Source: DASSLY01 sp035689185
GTDB taxonomy: Bacteria; Actinomycetota; Actinomycetes; Actinomycetales; Dermatophilaceae
NCBI GenBank assembly: GCA_035689185.1
Contig: DASSLY010000078.1
Location: 1 to 64,000, forward strand
Length of the DNA stretch: 64,000 nt
Direction: 5' to 3'
This document shows positions 21,717 to 32,129 of this stretch, piece by piece. The translations under genes and the position numbers were made by a program. The notes under the pieces are model-generated. The model searched no databases. It saw only the letters and a program-made list of their open reading frames with translations, and was not told where the DNA came from. Each line of letters starts with the position of its first letter. The stretch's first letter is position 1.

Positions 21717-23959
21717 TGGCCGGATCGCCGGCTGCCGAGCAGCAGGGTCCGGCCCGGGTGGAGGTGTTCGGCATTCGACACCACGGGCCTGGGTCAGCTC
21801 GGTCGCTGGTGGCCGCGCTCGCCGAGTATGAGCCAGACACCATCCTCATCGAAGGTCCCGCCGATGCCGACCCACTGATCCGCTTCGCAGTCTCCGACGG
21901 CATGAACCCGCCGGTTGCGCTCCTCGGGTACGCGGCCGACACCCCGAGCGTGGCAGCTTTCTGGCCATATGCCGAGTTCTCCCCGGAGTGGCAGGCGATC
22001 CGCTGGGCTCTCCGCCACTCCACCCCAGTTGCCTTCTGTGACCTGCCGGCGGCCGCTGTCCTGGCCGCCCACGACGAAGGTGCCCGCACGGGCCACCAGG
22101 ACAGGGCCGATCCGCTGGCCATGCTGGCGGAGGCCGCCGGGTACGACGACCCTGAGCGCTGGTGGGACGACGTGGTCGAGTCGCGGATGGACGGCGCTTC
22201 CCCATTTCCGGCCCTGCTGGAGGCGATGGCTGAGGTGCGGCGCGAGGTGGGACCGGCGCGGGGCAGCGAGGCCACCCAGGAATCGCGCCGTGAGGCGTAC
22301 ATGCGCCAGACAATCCGCTCGGCACTGAAGGCAGGGCATCGCCGGGTCGCGGTCGTCTGCGGTGCCTGGCATGCGCCGGCGCTGACTCTCCCGCTGCCTC
22401 CAGCAGCCGGTGATGGCCGCATCCTGAAGGGCATGCCGAAGCGTCGGGTCACCGTGACGTGGGTGCCGTGGACTCACCAGCGGCTGGCGACAGCCACCGG
22501 GTACGGCGCCGGCGTCACCTCACCCGGCTGGTACCACCATCTCTGGACCGCCCCCGACCAGCCGATCGTCCGCTGGCTTACCTCGGTGGCGAGATCGTTG
22601 CGGTCCAAGGATCTGCCGGTATCCAGCGCGCACGTCATCGAGGCGGTCCGGCTGGCCGACGCCCTGGCGGCCCTGCGGGGTAGACCCTTGGCCGGTCTGT
22701 CGGAGGTCACCGAGGCCACCCGCGCCGTGCTGTGCGACGGCGACGAGACGGCGGTCCGCTTCGTCACCGACGAGCTTGTCGTCGGCCAGGCGCTCGGCAG
22801 CGTCAGCGACGACGTACCCACAGTGCCGCTGGATGCCGACCTGACCGCCGAGTGCCGCCGATTGCGGATCCGGCGCGAGCCGACACCGCGGCTGCACGAC
22901 CTCGACCTCCGCACGGCTTCAGGGCAGGCCAAATCGATCTTGTTCCACCGGCTGGGGTTGCTCGGCCTGCCATGGACCAAGCCGGCAGAGAGCGGGATCC
23001 AAAGCCGCGGCACCTTCCGCGAGACCTGGGAGTCGACCTGGCGACCCGAGTATGCGGTACGTCTGGTCGAGGCCTCTGTCTGGGGCACGACCGTGGCAGC
23101 GGCGGCCGCCGCCAAGATCGAGCAGATCGCCGGGGATGGGTCGCTGGCCGAACTCACCGTTGCGGTCGGCGACTGTCTGCTCGCGGACCTGCCGGAGGCT
23201 CTGCAGCTGCTGTTGACGTCGGTGGAGCAGAAGGCGGCGCTGGATGCTGACGTGAGTCACCTGATGGATGTGTTCCCTCGGCTGGCCCTGGCCCAGCGTT
23301 ACGGCGACGTCCGCCAGACCAACACCGCCACCCTTCGTCAGGTCAGCGAGGTCCTGCTGACGCGCATCTGTACGGGGCTGCCGTCGGCGTTGGGCGGTTT
23401 GGACGACGAGGCGGCGAGCGACATGCGGCGGCGGCTGGATGCAGTACATGCCGCCATCGGTCTGCTGGAACCAGACGACGCGAGCGGCGTTCCGGGTCGC
23501 CGGCGCTGGCTGCAGATGCTGGCATCGCTGCCGGACCGCCGGGATCTCAACGGGGAGCTGTCCGGCCGAATCCTCCGCATCCTGGTCGATGCCGAGCTGG
23601 TGAATGACGGTGCCGTGCGGGTGCAGCGCGCCCTCTCCCATGGCGTCGACGCAGCAGCCAAAGCGGCCTGGATCGACGGGTTCTTCTCCGACGGCGCGGT
23701 GCTGTTGATCCACGACCCGGCGCTGCTGGCCCTGCTGGACGGTTGGGTGAGTGGCCTGCGACCGGAGGAGTTCGTCGACGTCCTCCCGCTCGTACGGCGC
23801 ACCTTCGGCGCCTTCGCCGAGTCGGAGCGACGCTCCATCGCCGGCAGGGTGGCCGCGGGACCCGGTACCCGAGCCGACAGTGCTGACGATCAGCTCGACC
23901 TCGAGCTGGCTGGGCCTGCACTCGCGACAGTTCGGCTGATTCTCACCGGTGCGACATGA
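21716..23959 (+). CDS. DUF5682 family protein with TraB/TIKI/EreA-like N-terminal domain
   Basis: 747 residues; GTG 21716 overlaps the ATPase stop by 1 nt. The N-terminus reads VEVFGIRHHGPGSAR (His22, His23), then DTILIEGPADAD (Glu47), and later RRVAVVCGAWHAPAL (His219). The GxxH, E and G-x-H pattern resembles the TraB/ChaN/EreA/TIKI superfamily of predicted metal-dependent hydrolases; this link is my inference. The remaining 500 residues are largely helical, with no recognised motif. The tight overlap with MoxR and VWA genes suggests it is the effector or client of that chaperone pair. Confidence 0.8.
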   Translation: MAGSPAAEQQGPARVEVFGIRHHGPGSARSLVAALAEYEPDTILIEGPADADPLIRFAVSDGMNPPVALLGYAADTPSVAAFWPYAEFSPEWQAIRWALRHSTPVAFCDLPAAAVLAAHDEGARTGHQDRADPLAMLAEAAGYDDPERWWDDVVESRMDGASPFPALLEAMAEVRREVGPARGSEATQESRREAYMRQTIRSALKAGHRRVAVVCGAWHAPALTLPLPPAAGDGRILKGMPKRRVTVTWVPWTHQRLATATGYGAGVTSPGWYHHLWTAPDQPIVRWLTSVARSLRSKDLPVSSAHVIEAVRLADALAALRGRPLAGLSEVTEATRAVLCDGDETAVRFVTDELVVGQALGSVSDDVPTVPLDADLTAECRRLRIRREPTPRLHDLDLRTASGQAKSILFHRLGLLGLPWTKPAESGIQSRGTFRETWESTWRPEYAVRLVEASVWGTTVAAAAAAKIEQIAGDGSLAELTVAVGDCLLADLPEALQLLLTSVEQKAALDADVSHLMDVFPRLALAQRYGDVRQTNTATLRQVSEVLLTRICTGLPSALGGLDDEAASDMRRRLDAVHAAIGLLEPDDASGVPGRRRWLQMLASLPDRRDLNGELSGRILRILVDAELVNDGAVRVQRALSHGVDAAAKAAWIDGFFSDGAVLLIHDPALLALLDGWVSGLRPEEFVDVLPLVRRTFGAFAESERRSIAGRVAAGPGTRADSADDQLDLELAGPALATVRLILTGAT

Positions 23960-25161
23960 GTGACACGACCGGGGCGTCGGAGGAACGGCTGCAACGCTGG
24001 CGGCTGCTGCTGGGAGGCGCAACTGAGCAGCTACTGGGGGTAGCTCTCGACCCGACGGCAGCAGAGATGGACCGCGCCCTGGCTGAGCTGTATGACGCTG
24101 ACCCGTACGACGACGACGAGGAGGACGCCGACCCTCACCGGCGCGCCGGGGGTCTGGGGCAGTCTGCGCCCCGGGTGTCGCGTTGGCTGGGGGACATCCG
24201 CACCTACTTCCCAACCAACGTGGTCCGGGTCATGCAGCGGGATGCGATCGAGCGGCTCAACCTGACATCGATGCTACTGGAGCCCGAACTGCTGGACTCG
24301 GTGCAGCCCGATGTGCACCTGGTCTCGACCCTTGTCAGCCTGAACGCGGTGATGCCCGAGACCACCAAGGCCACCGCCCGGGTGGTGGTCGGCGCCGTGG
24401 TGGCTGAGATCGAGCGCCGGATCGCCACCCGCACTCAAGCCGCGGTGGCCGGCGCGCTGAACCGGGCCAGCCGAACCCACCGCCCACGGCTACGGGACAT
24501 CGACTGGATTCGGACGATCGGGAAGAACCTGGCCACCTACCAGCCTGAGCACCACACCGTGGTTCCCGAGCGCCTCGTCGGGTACGGCCGCACGTCGCAG
24601 GCAGTCGCCAAAGACGTGCTGATCGCCATCGACCAGTCCGGCTCGATGGCGGAGTCGGTGGTGTACGGCTCGGTGTTCGCAGCCACGATGGCCTCGATCC
24701 GTGCCGTCAAGACGTCCCTGGTGGCCTTCGACACCGAGATCGTCGACCTCACCGACAGGCTCGCCGACCCCGTCGACGTGCTGTTCGGGTGCCAGCTCGG
24801 GGGCGGTACCGACATCAACCGCGCCATCGCGTACTGCCAGCGGCTGATCACCCGCCCGGCCGACTCGCTGCTGATCTTGATCTCCGACCTGTACGAGGGC
24901 GGCATCGCCGAGGAAATGCTGCGCCGCGTCGCCGCCCTGCTCCGAGACGGCGTCACCGTGGTGGTGCTGCTGGCACTGTCGGACTCCGGAACTCCGTCCT
25001 ACGACCATGAGCATGCCGCGGCACTGGCCACGCTCGGCGTACCCGCGTTCGCCTGTACTCCGGACGCGTTTCCCGACCTGCTGGCTGCGGCTCTCACTGA
25101 CCAGGACCTGGCCTCATGGGTTTCGGCCATGCGGTTGGAGCAACAGTCAGGTCGGTCCTGA
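23956..25161 (+). CDS. VWA domain protein (CoxE-like), MoxR partner
   Basis: 401 residues, ATG 23956 overlapping the DUF5682 stop. A helical N-terminal half with an acidic stretch (DPYDDDEEDADPHRR) is followed by a VWA domain with a complete MIDAS metal site: Asp226-x-Ser228-x-Ser230 (DQSGSM), Thr285 (GGTDIN) and Asp311 (SDLYEGG). VWA proteins of this kind bind MoxR ATPases. There is no signal peptide, so it acts in the cytoplasm. It ends the five-gene unit; the malic enzyme gene starts 76 nt later. Confidence 0.92.
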   Translation: MSDTTGASEERLQRWRLLLGGATEQLLGVALDPTAAEMDRALAELYDADPYDDDEEDADPHRRAGGLGQSAPRVSRWLGDIRTYFPTNVVRVMQRDAIERLNLTSMLLEPELLDSVQPDVHLVSTLVSLNAVMPETTKATARVVVGAVVAEIERRIATRTQAAVAGALNRASRTHRPRLRDIDWIRTIGKNLATYQPEHHTVVPERLVGYGRTSQAVAKDVLIAIDQSGSMAESVVYGSVFAATMASIRAVKTSLVAFDTEIVDLTDRLADPVDVLFGCQLGGGTDINRAIAYCQRLITRPADSLLILISDLYEGGIAEEMLRRVAALLRDGVTVVVLLALSDSGTPSYDHEHAAALATLGVPAFACTPDAFPDLLAAALTDQDLASWVSAMRLEQQSGRS

Positions 25162-25237
25162 CCGCCTGGCTGCACCGTGATCGCCCGTCAGGCCGGGTCG
25201 CCGATCGATGTCAGCGAACCGTGAGAAGATCGGGCAT

Positions 25238-26659
<1,422 letters not shown>

Positions 26660-26663
26660 GCAG

Positions 26664-27146
26664 ATGTCGCAGATCGACGGCTCACCCGACGTGGCCGGAC
26701 TCGAGCATCTCGAGCCGGTGGAGGAGCCATCATTCGCAGTCACCACTGCCTTGTGGGTGGCTGCGGGTTTAGCCGTTGCGCTGCAGCTGTTCGAGATCTA
26801 TCGTCCGATTGGCCCGCCACAGGCAAAGCTTTTTCCGTCCGCCGACAAGGTCGGGCACCTGCTCGGATTCGCTGCTCCGATCACCCTGCTGCTACTGGCT
26901 CGAGCACGGCAGCTTCGCGACGCCGACCGACTGCGTCGGTTTGCGGCTGTGCTGATGGCGGTCTTCGGCGCCCATGCCGTCGTCAGCGAGGTGATCCAGG
27001 CCCAGCTCTACACGCACCGCACGGGCGACCCGATGGATGCGGTCGCAGATCTCACCGGGACAGTCCTGGGCTGGGCAGGGTTTCTGGTGTTCCAACGCCG
27101 CCAGCAGCGGCTCGGCCACCCCGTTCCGGCCCGAGCGCGGCCATGA
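26664..27146 (+). CDS. VanZ-like membrane protein
   Basis: 160 residues. A VanZ-type core is visible: SADKVGHLLGFAAP followed by GDPMDAVADLTGTVLGW, the pattern in which an Asp/Lys/His block and a later Asp-rich block flank membrane helices. About four hydrophobic segments. The start ATG 26664 lies 4 nt after the malic enzyme stop and the stop overlaps the next gene (ATGA), so the three genes are probably one operon. VanZ relatives have been tied to glycopeptide resistance and phosphatase-like activity, but no specific role can be given here. Confidence 0.8.
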   Translation: MSQIDGSPDVAGLEHLEPVEEPSFAVTTALWVAAGLAVALQLFEIYRPIGPPQAKLFPSADKVGHLLGFAAPITLLLLARARQLRDADRLRRFAAVLMAVFGAHAVVSEVIQAQLYTHRTGDPMDAVADLTGTVLGWAGFLVFQRRQQRLGHPVPARARP

Positions 27147-27703
27147 AGCGTACCCCTGTCCCCGGAGACCTGCTGGTGGCGAGCGCCATGCTGGCGGACG
27201 GCGTGTTCAACCAGACGGTGGTGCTGGTGCTCGACTTCGATGAGGACGGGGCTCTCGGCGTCATCCTCAACGAGATCGCCCAGACGCCGCTGGACGCCGT
27301 ACTGCCGGACTGGGTCGGGGCGGTCTCCGAACCGAAGCTGCTCTTCCACGGTGGGCCGGTGTCACCGAATGGCGCAATCTGCCTGGCGAGCGTCGTCGCC
27401 AAGGGGGAGGAGCCGCCGGGGTGGCGCCCGCTCTTCGACAACGTGGGCCTGCTGCACCTGGACACACCGATCGAGATCGTGGCCGGCGCCTATCAGGATC
27501 TGCGGATCTTTGCCGGCTACGCCGGTTGGGGAGCGGGCCAGCTGCAGGCGGAGCTTGCGGCTGGCATGTGGCATGTCGTCGAGGCAACCTACGAGGACGT
27601 CTTCGGCTCGCAGCCGCTCGAGCTCTGGCGAACGGTGCTCCGTCGGCAGCCGGGAGAGCTGGCGTTCTTCTCCACCTGGGTCGAGGACCCGCAGCTCAAC
27701 TAG
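27143..27703 (+). CDS. YqgE/AlgH family protein
   Basis: 186 residues. Typical family blocks are GDLLVASAMLADGVFNQTVVLVLD, GALGVILNE, FHGGPVSPNGAICL, DLRIFAGYAGWGAGQLQAEL and WHVVEA. The fold is known but the biochemical function is not. ATG 27143 overlaps the VanZ stop, giving the usual length; an upstream reading in the same frame would be spurious. Confidence 0.92.
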   Translation: MKRTPVPGDLLVASAMLADGVFNQTVVLVLDFDEDGALGVILNEIAQTPLDAVLPDWVGAVSEPKLLFHGGPVSPNGAICLASVVAKGEEPPGWRPLFDNVGLLHLDTPIEIVAGAYQDLRIFAGYAGWGAGQLQAELAAGMWHVVEATYEDVFGSQPLELWRTVLRRQPGELAFFSTWVEDPQLN

Positions 27704-27762
27704 TCACCGCCGACACCGATCACGGCGGATCGCCCGGACGACTCCATCCTTGGTCGAAAGAA

Positions 27763-27768
27763 TAGGAT
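27763..27768 (+). promoter_or_regulatory. Candidate -10 box upstream of mtrA
   Basis: TAGGAT lies 40 nt before GTG 27809 and would leave a short leader containing the AGGGG ribosome site. No -35 element is clear. Confidence 0.3.
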
Positions 27769-27808
27769 GGCCAGACGATCGACGGCGGGGAGCTTACGAG
27801 GGGTGAAC

Positions 27809-28528
27809 GTGTCAGAGACGGCCAGAGGTACGAACGGGCGCGGCCGGGTGCTGGTGGTCGACGACGACGCAGCGCTTGCCGAGATGCTCTCGATCGTGCT
27901 CCGGAACGAGGGCTTCGACCCGGTGTGGTGCTCCCACGGCGACAAGGCGTACGCCGCGTTCCGCGACTCCAAGCCCGACCTCGTGCTGCTGGACCTGATG
28001 CTGCCCGGCCGCGACGGCGTGGACGTGTGCCGCGATATCCGGGCCGAGTCGGGCGTGCCGATCGTCATGCTGACCGCGAAGTCGGACACCATCGACGTGG
28101 TGGCGGGGCTGGAGGCCGGTGCTGACGACTACGTCGCGAAACCGTTCAAGGCCAAGGAGCTGGTCGCTCGGATCAAGACACGGCTGCGGCGTCAGATCGA
28201 CGAGTCCGACCTGGAGACCCTGCAGATCGGCGATCTGGTGATCAACGTCGACGGCCACTCGGTGAAGCGCAACGGAACGCCGATCCAGCTCACGCCGTTG
28301 GAGTTCGACCTGCTGCTCGCGCTCGCCCGCCGACCGTGGCAGGTGTTCAGCCGCGAGCTGCTGCTCGAACAGGTCTGGGGCTACCGGCACGCCGCCGACA
28401 CTCGGTTGGTGAACGTGCATGTCCAGCGGCTTCGGTCCAAGATTGAGCGCGACCCCGAGCATCCCGAGATCGTCGTCACCGTGCGCGGCATCGGCTACAA
28501 GGCCGGCGACACGCCAGGAAAGTCCTGA
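27809..28528 (+). CDS. mtrA: Response regulator MtrA
   Basis: 239 residues. An OmpR-type regulator: receiver domain with phospho-acceptor Asp62 in LLDLMLPG, acidic pocket VVDDD, and Lys in VAKPFKAKEL; winged-helix DNA-binding domain with LTPLEFDLLLALARRPWQVFSRELLLEQVWGYRHAADTRLVNVHVQRLRSK. MtrA controls cell-wall, division and replication genes in actinobacteria. GTG 27809 is preferred because AGGGG lies 7 nt upstream; 27803 and 27767 are in-frame alternatives. The sensor mtrB and lipoprotein lpqB follow. Confidence 0.97.
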   Translation: MSETARGTNGRGRVLVVDDDAALAEMLSIVLRNEGFDPVWCSHGDKAYAAFRDSKPDLVLLDLMLPGRDGVDVCRDIRAESGVPIVMLTAKSDTIDVVAGLEAGADDYVAKPFKAKELVARIKTRLRRQIDESDLETLQIGDLVINVDGHSVKRNGTPIQLTPLEFDLLLALARRPWQVFSRELLLEQVWGYRHAADTRLVNVHVQRLRSKIERDPEHPEIVVTVRGIGYKAGDTPGKS

Positions 28529-28555
28529 GCCGCAAGGCTGGGAGAGACGCGGCGC

Positions 28556-30322
28556 ATGTCCATCCCTGAACCGGCCGCCTCGCGCTGGTGGCGGTTCCCG
28601 CTGAACTGGTGGTGGCGGTCGCTGCCGCTGCGGGTGATCGCCTCCGTCTTGGTCGCTTCAGTCCTCGTCTTGGTGCTGGGTGGTTTCGTGCTGATGAAGC
28701 AGGCGACCAACGGCGTGCTGGACGGCAAGAAGCGCTCCGTCACCAGCGAGGCGCGGGCAGTGGTGGACAACGCTCAGCAGCGTCTGAACGCCACCGACCA
28801 GTCGGTCTCGGTGAACTCCGACGAGCTGCTGACCGATTTGGCGACGAACGTGGTCAACCGCCCCGGAGGCAGCGGCGAGTACGAGGTTGTCCTGATCACC
28901 CGGGGTCAGACGATCCGCGTCGGCCGGGTCAACACCTCCAGCATCCCGGCCGCGCTGCGACAGCAGGTGGCGAGCGGAAACGACATGTACCTGACCTCCA
29001 CGCTGATTCGGTACGACGATGTCCGTCCCTCCGTCCCGGGTCTGGCGGTGGGATCCTCCCTCACCCTCGCCGGCGCCGGTCGGTACGAGATCTACTTCGC
29101 CTTCCCGCTTCGCCAGGAGGCGGAGACGCTGGCAGTGCTGCGGAACTCCGTCATCAGCACCGGCGCGCTGCTGGTCGTGCTGCTCACCCTGATTGCCGCG
29201 CTGGTCAGCCGGCAGGTGGTAACACCTGTCCGCGCTGCCCGCCGGGCCGCTGAGTCGCTCGCCTCCGGCAATCTCGATGACCGCATGAAGGTACGCGGCC
29301 AGGACGACCTGGCCCGGCTGGCGACCTCGATGAACTACATGGCCTCGGAGCTGCAGAAGCAGATCAATCAGCTGGAGGAGCTGTCCCGGGTGCAGCAGCG
29401 GTTCGTCTCCGATGTGTCCCACGAGCTGCGCACGCCGCTGACCACGGTCCGGATGGCCGCCGAGGTGCTGCACGAGAGCCGGGACCAGTTCGACCCCATC
29501 TCGGCGCGTTCCGCCGAGCTGCTGCAGACCGAGCTCGACCGGTTCGAGGCGCTGCTCACCGACCTGCTGGAGATCTCCAGGTTCGACGCGGGTGCGGCGG
29601 TGCTGGCTATCGACGAGATCGACGTCTGCGCCCTTGTCGACCGGGTGGTCGAGGCTCACGCCGTATTCGCCGCCAACACCGGCACCGAGATTCATGTGCA
29701 GCAGACGGAGCCGATGAAGGCGGAGGTCGACGCGCGCCGGATCGAGCGGATCCTCCGCAACCTCCTGGTCAACGCGATCGAGCACAGCGAAGGTCGGCCG
29801 ATCGACATCTTGAAGGCGATGGACGACAAGGCAGTCGCCATCGCGGTCCGCGACCACGGCGTCGGGTTCGAGGCCAGCCAGGCAAAGCAGGTGTTCCACC
29901 GCTTCTGGCGCGCCGACCCGGCCCGCGCCCGAACGATGGGCGGAACCGGACTCGGACTGTCGATCTCGATGGAGGACGCCCGGCTGCACGGCGGCTGGCT
30001 GACAGCCTGGGGCCGTCCCGGCATGGGAGCTCAGTTCCGGCTGACGCTGCCGCGGAAGGCTGGCACCATCTTGGAGCAGTCGCCGCTGCCGCTGACACCA
30101 CGCGATCTCGTCGGGCCCAGTGTCACCCGTCTGGACGGAATGCAGATGGCGCAGCCGCTCGAGCCGCGAGCGCCCGAGCCTTTCCCTGAGCCGGTGGACA
30201 CCCACCGGCCCGCCGACGACGCGCCGACTCACCCCGGGGGCGTCGATCACGGGCCCAGTCAGCAGGAGCCAGCCGGGGGAGCGGCAGTCGCTGGCGGCCC
30301 CGTGACCGGAGTCGGTCGATGA
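28556..30322 (+). CDS. mtrB: Sensor histidine kinase MtrB
   Basis: 588 residues. Two membrane helices (about 22-45 and 192-220) flank an extracellular sensor domain of about 145 residues, followed by a HAMP linker, a dimerisation domain with phospho-acceptor His289 (SHELRTPLTTVRMAAEVL), and an ATPase domain with NLLVNAIEHS, DHGVGFE and GTGLGLSIS. A Pro-rich tail of about 80 residues follows the catalytic domain. It phosphorylates MtrA. The stop overlaps the lpqB start, so sensor and lipoprotein are co-translated. Confidence 0.97.
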   Translation: MSIPEPAASRWWRFPLNWWWRSLPLRVIASVLVASVLVLVLGGFVLMKQATNGVLDGKKRSVTSEARAVVDNAQQRLNATDQSVSVNSDELLTDLATNVVNRPGGSGEYEVVLITRGQTIRVGRVNTSSIPAALRQQVASGNDMYLTSTLIRYDDVRPSVPGLAVGSSLTLAGAGRYEIYFAFPLRQEAETLAVLRNSVISTGALLVVLLTLIAALVSRQVVTPVRAARRAAESLASGNLDDRMKVRGQDDLARLATSMNYMASELQKQINQLEELSRVQQRFVSDVSHELRTPLTTVRMAAEVLHESRDQFDPISARSAELLQTELDRFEALLTDLLEISRFDAGAAVLAIDEIDVCALVDRVVEAHAVFAANTGTEIHVQQTEPMKAEVDARRIERILRNLLVNAIEHSEGRPIDILKAMDDKAVAIAVRDHGVGFEASQAKQVFHRFWRADPARARTMGGTGLGLSISMEDARLHGGWLTAWGRPGMGAQFRLTLPRKAGTILEQSPLPLTPRDLVGPSVTRLDGMQMAQPLEPRAPEPFPEPVDTHRPADDAPTHPGGVDHGPSQQEPAGGAAVAGGPVTGVGR

Positions 30323-32064
30323 CGGCCGCGGCACGCCGGTGCCGGGTGGCGACGATGGCGCTGCTGTGCGCACTTCTCGGGCTGCTCTCGGCCTGTGTCA
30401 CCTTGCCGACCCAGGGCCCGGTCGAGAAAGCCGGCGGGGCGCCGCCGGGGTGCTCGGAGTGCGTCGACATCGACGTGGCGCCGCCTACCGCGGGCGACCA
30501 GCCGAAGCAGATCGTCGACGGCTACCTGCGCGCGATGTCGAACTATCAGCCGAACTATGCCGTGGCGCGCCAGTACCTCACGCGGAACGCCGCGGACACC
30601 TGGGTACCGGAGCAGCAGACGGCGATCTACACCGGGGCGACCACGGGCTCGGGCGCCCGGGTCGTCCTCGCCGGTCGACTGACGGCAACGCTGGACCAGA
30701 ACAGGACCTACACAGCCAGAAACGACCCGCTGAAGCTCGACTTCCAACTGGTCAAGGAGAACGGTGAGTGGCGCATCAGCTCACCACCTCGGGGTCTCCT
30801 GGTGGCGCAGTACTCGTTCACGCGGTTCTACAGGCCCTTCAACGTCTTCTTCGTGGGCAACGGTCGTTCGCTGGTGCCGGATCCGATCTACCTGCCGCCA
30901 CGGGTCAACGAGTCCACCGTGCTCGTCCAGCGGCTGCTCGCCGGCGCATCCACCTGGCTGAAACCGGGTGTCACCTCGGCGATACCGCCCAACACGACCC
31001 TCACGGTGTCGGTGACGGTGCGCGAGGGAGTCGCGGACGTCTCGCTCAGCGACAAGATCCTGCCACTGGATGACGTCCAGCGGCGGATGATGACGGCTCA
31101 GGTGGTCCAGACCCTCCGGCAGGTCGAAGGCGTGGAGCGGATCGTCTTCACGGTGGGGCAGCAGCCGTACCGCGTGCCCGACAGCAACCCCACTGATTTC
31201 ACCGTCCCGCTCAACGCACTGCCGCCGGAGGTGAGCCCGATGCCGAGCAACGCGGCTGAGGTCTACTACGGACTGTCCCGCCAGGGAGTGCGAATCGTCG
31301 ACCCGAAGTCCGACCCGGTCTTGGTCGACCCCGCCCCCGGGCCGTTGGGGACAGGGGCCTACCAGGTGAACGCGATGGCGGCGTCGGTGACGAATTCGAC
31401 ACTCGCCGCTGTGACCGATGGCCGGACGGTGCTGCGTCGGGCCTCCGGCGACAAGATCAGCACGCTGCTCAGCAGAGTGTCCAACCTGCTGCGGCCCCAG
31501 TTCAGCCGCTACGACGAGCTGTTCGCCATCGGCGACCAAGGCGGCGCGCAGCGGCTCTGGGTCATCACTGGGGACTCGAGGGTCCGGATCGACGTGTCAG
31601 ACATCGCCGGCGGCAGGGTGACCGCGTTCAAGGTGAGCCCCGACGGGGTCCGGATCGCCCTGATCCGCACTGTCGGAGGCCGAGCGGAGCTCGGCATCGG
31701 TCGGATCAACCGAGCAGGCCCGCTGACCGTCGATGGCTGGCGCACCTTGAACCCGCCAGTGAGCGATACTGAGGCGCTGACCAGCCTGGTCGACGTGGCC
31801 TGGTCCGACCCCACCACGCTGGTGCTGCTGGGCGCCACCACCCAGGCTCGGCAGGTGGCTCCCTATCGCATCACCCAGGACGGATGGGGCTTGGCGTCGA
31901 TGGGTCAGCCGAACAACTGGGATGCGATCGAGGTTGCTGTCAGCTTGAGGAACCCGATGACGACGGTGATCGTGGGTCGCACCGGCAAAACGTGGCGCGA
32001 CGATGGAAGCCAGCGCTGGTCGCCGTTCGTCGACGGCATGCTGTCCATGGCCTTTCCAGACTGA
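30319..32064 (+). CDS. lpqB: Lipoprotein LpqB
   Basis: 581 residues, ATG 30319 overlapping the mtrB stop. The signal peptide ends with lipobox LLSAC. A GerMN-like domain lies in the middle (VNESTVLVQRLLAGAS, VEGVERIVFTVGQQPYRVP) and the C-terminal half is a beta-propeller-like region (RVTAFKVSPDGVRIALIR). In mycobacteria and Streptomyces LpqB interacts with the MtrB sensor domain and tunes MtrA signalling; gene order supports the same role here. Confidence 0.95.
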   Translation: MTAAARRCRVATMALLCALLGLLSACVTLPTQGPVEKAGGAPPGCSECVDIDVAPPTAGDQPKQIVDGYLRAMSNYQPNYAVARQYLTRNAADTWVPEQQTAIYTGATTGSGARVVLAGRLTATLDQNRTYTARNDPLKLDFQLVKENGEWRISSPPRGLLVAQYSFTRFYRPFNVFFVGNGRSLVPDPIYLPPRVNESTVLVQRLLAGASTWLKPGVTSAIPPNTTLTVSVTVREGVADVSLSDKILPLDDVQRRMMTAQVVQTLRQVEGVERIVFTVGQQPYRVPDSNPTDFTVPLNALPPEVSPMPSNAAEVYYGLSRQGVRIVDPKSDPVLVDPAPGPLGTGAYQVNAMAASVTNSTLAAVTDGRTVLRRASGDKISTLLSRVSNLLRPQFSRYDELFAIGDQGGAQRLWVITGDSRVRIDVSDIAGGRVTAFKVSPDGVRIALIRTVGGRAELGIGRINRAGPLTVDGWRTLNPPVSDTEALTSLVDVAWSDPTTLVLLGATTQARQVAPYRITQDGWGLASMGQPNNWDAIEVAVSLRNPMTTVIVGRTGKTWRDDGSQRWSPFVDGMLSMAFPD

Positions 32065-32129
32065 TTTCGCTATCCACAGATCCGCGGTCGTGCCTTCCCA
32101 GGTGGCCGTGTCCCCACCAGGCTGGACCG

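Noticed and set aside
31884..32129. 82-residue N-terminal extension of ComF
   Set aside because: It overlaps the end of lpqB in another frame and has no family-like sequence; GTG 32130 gives the usual length.
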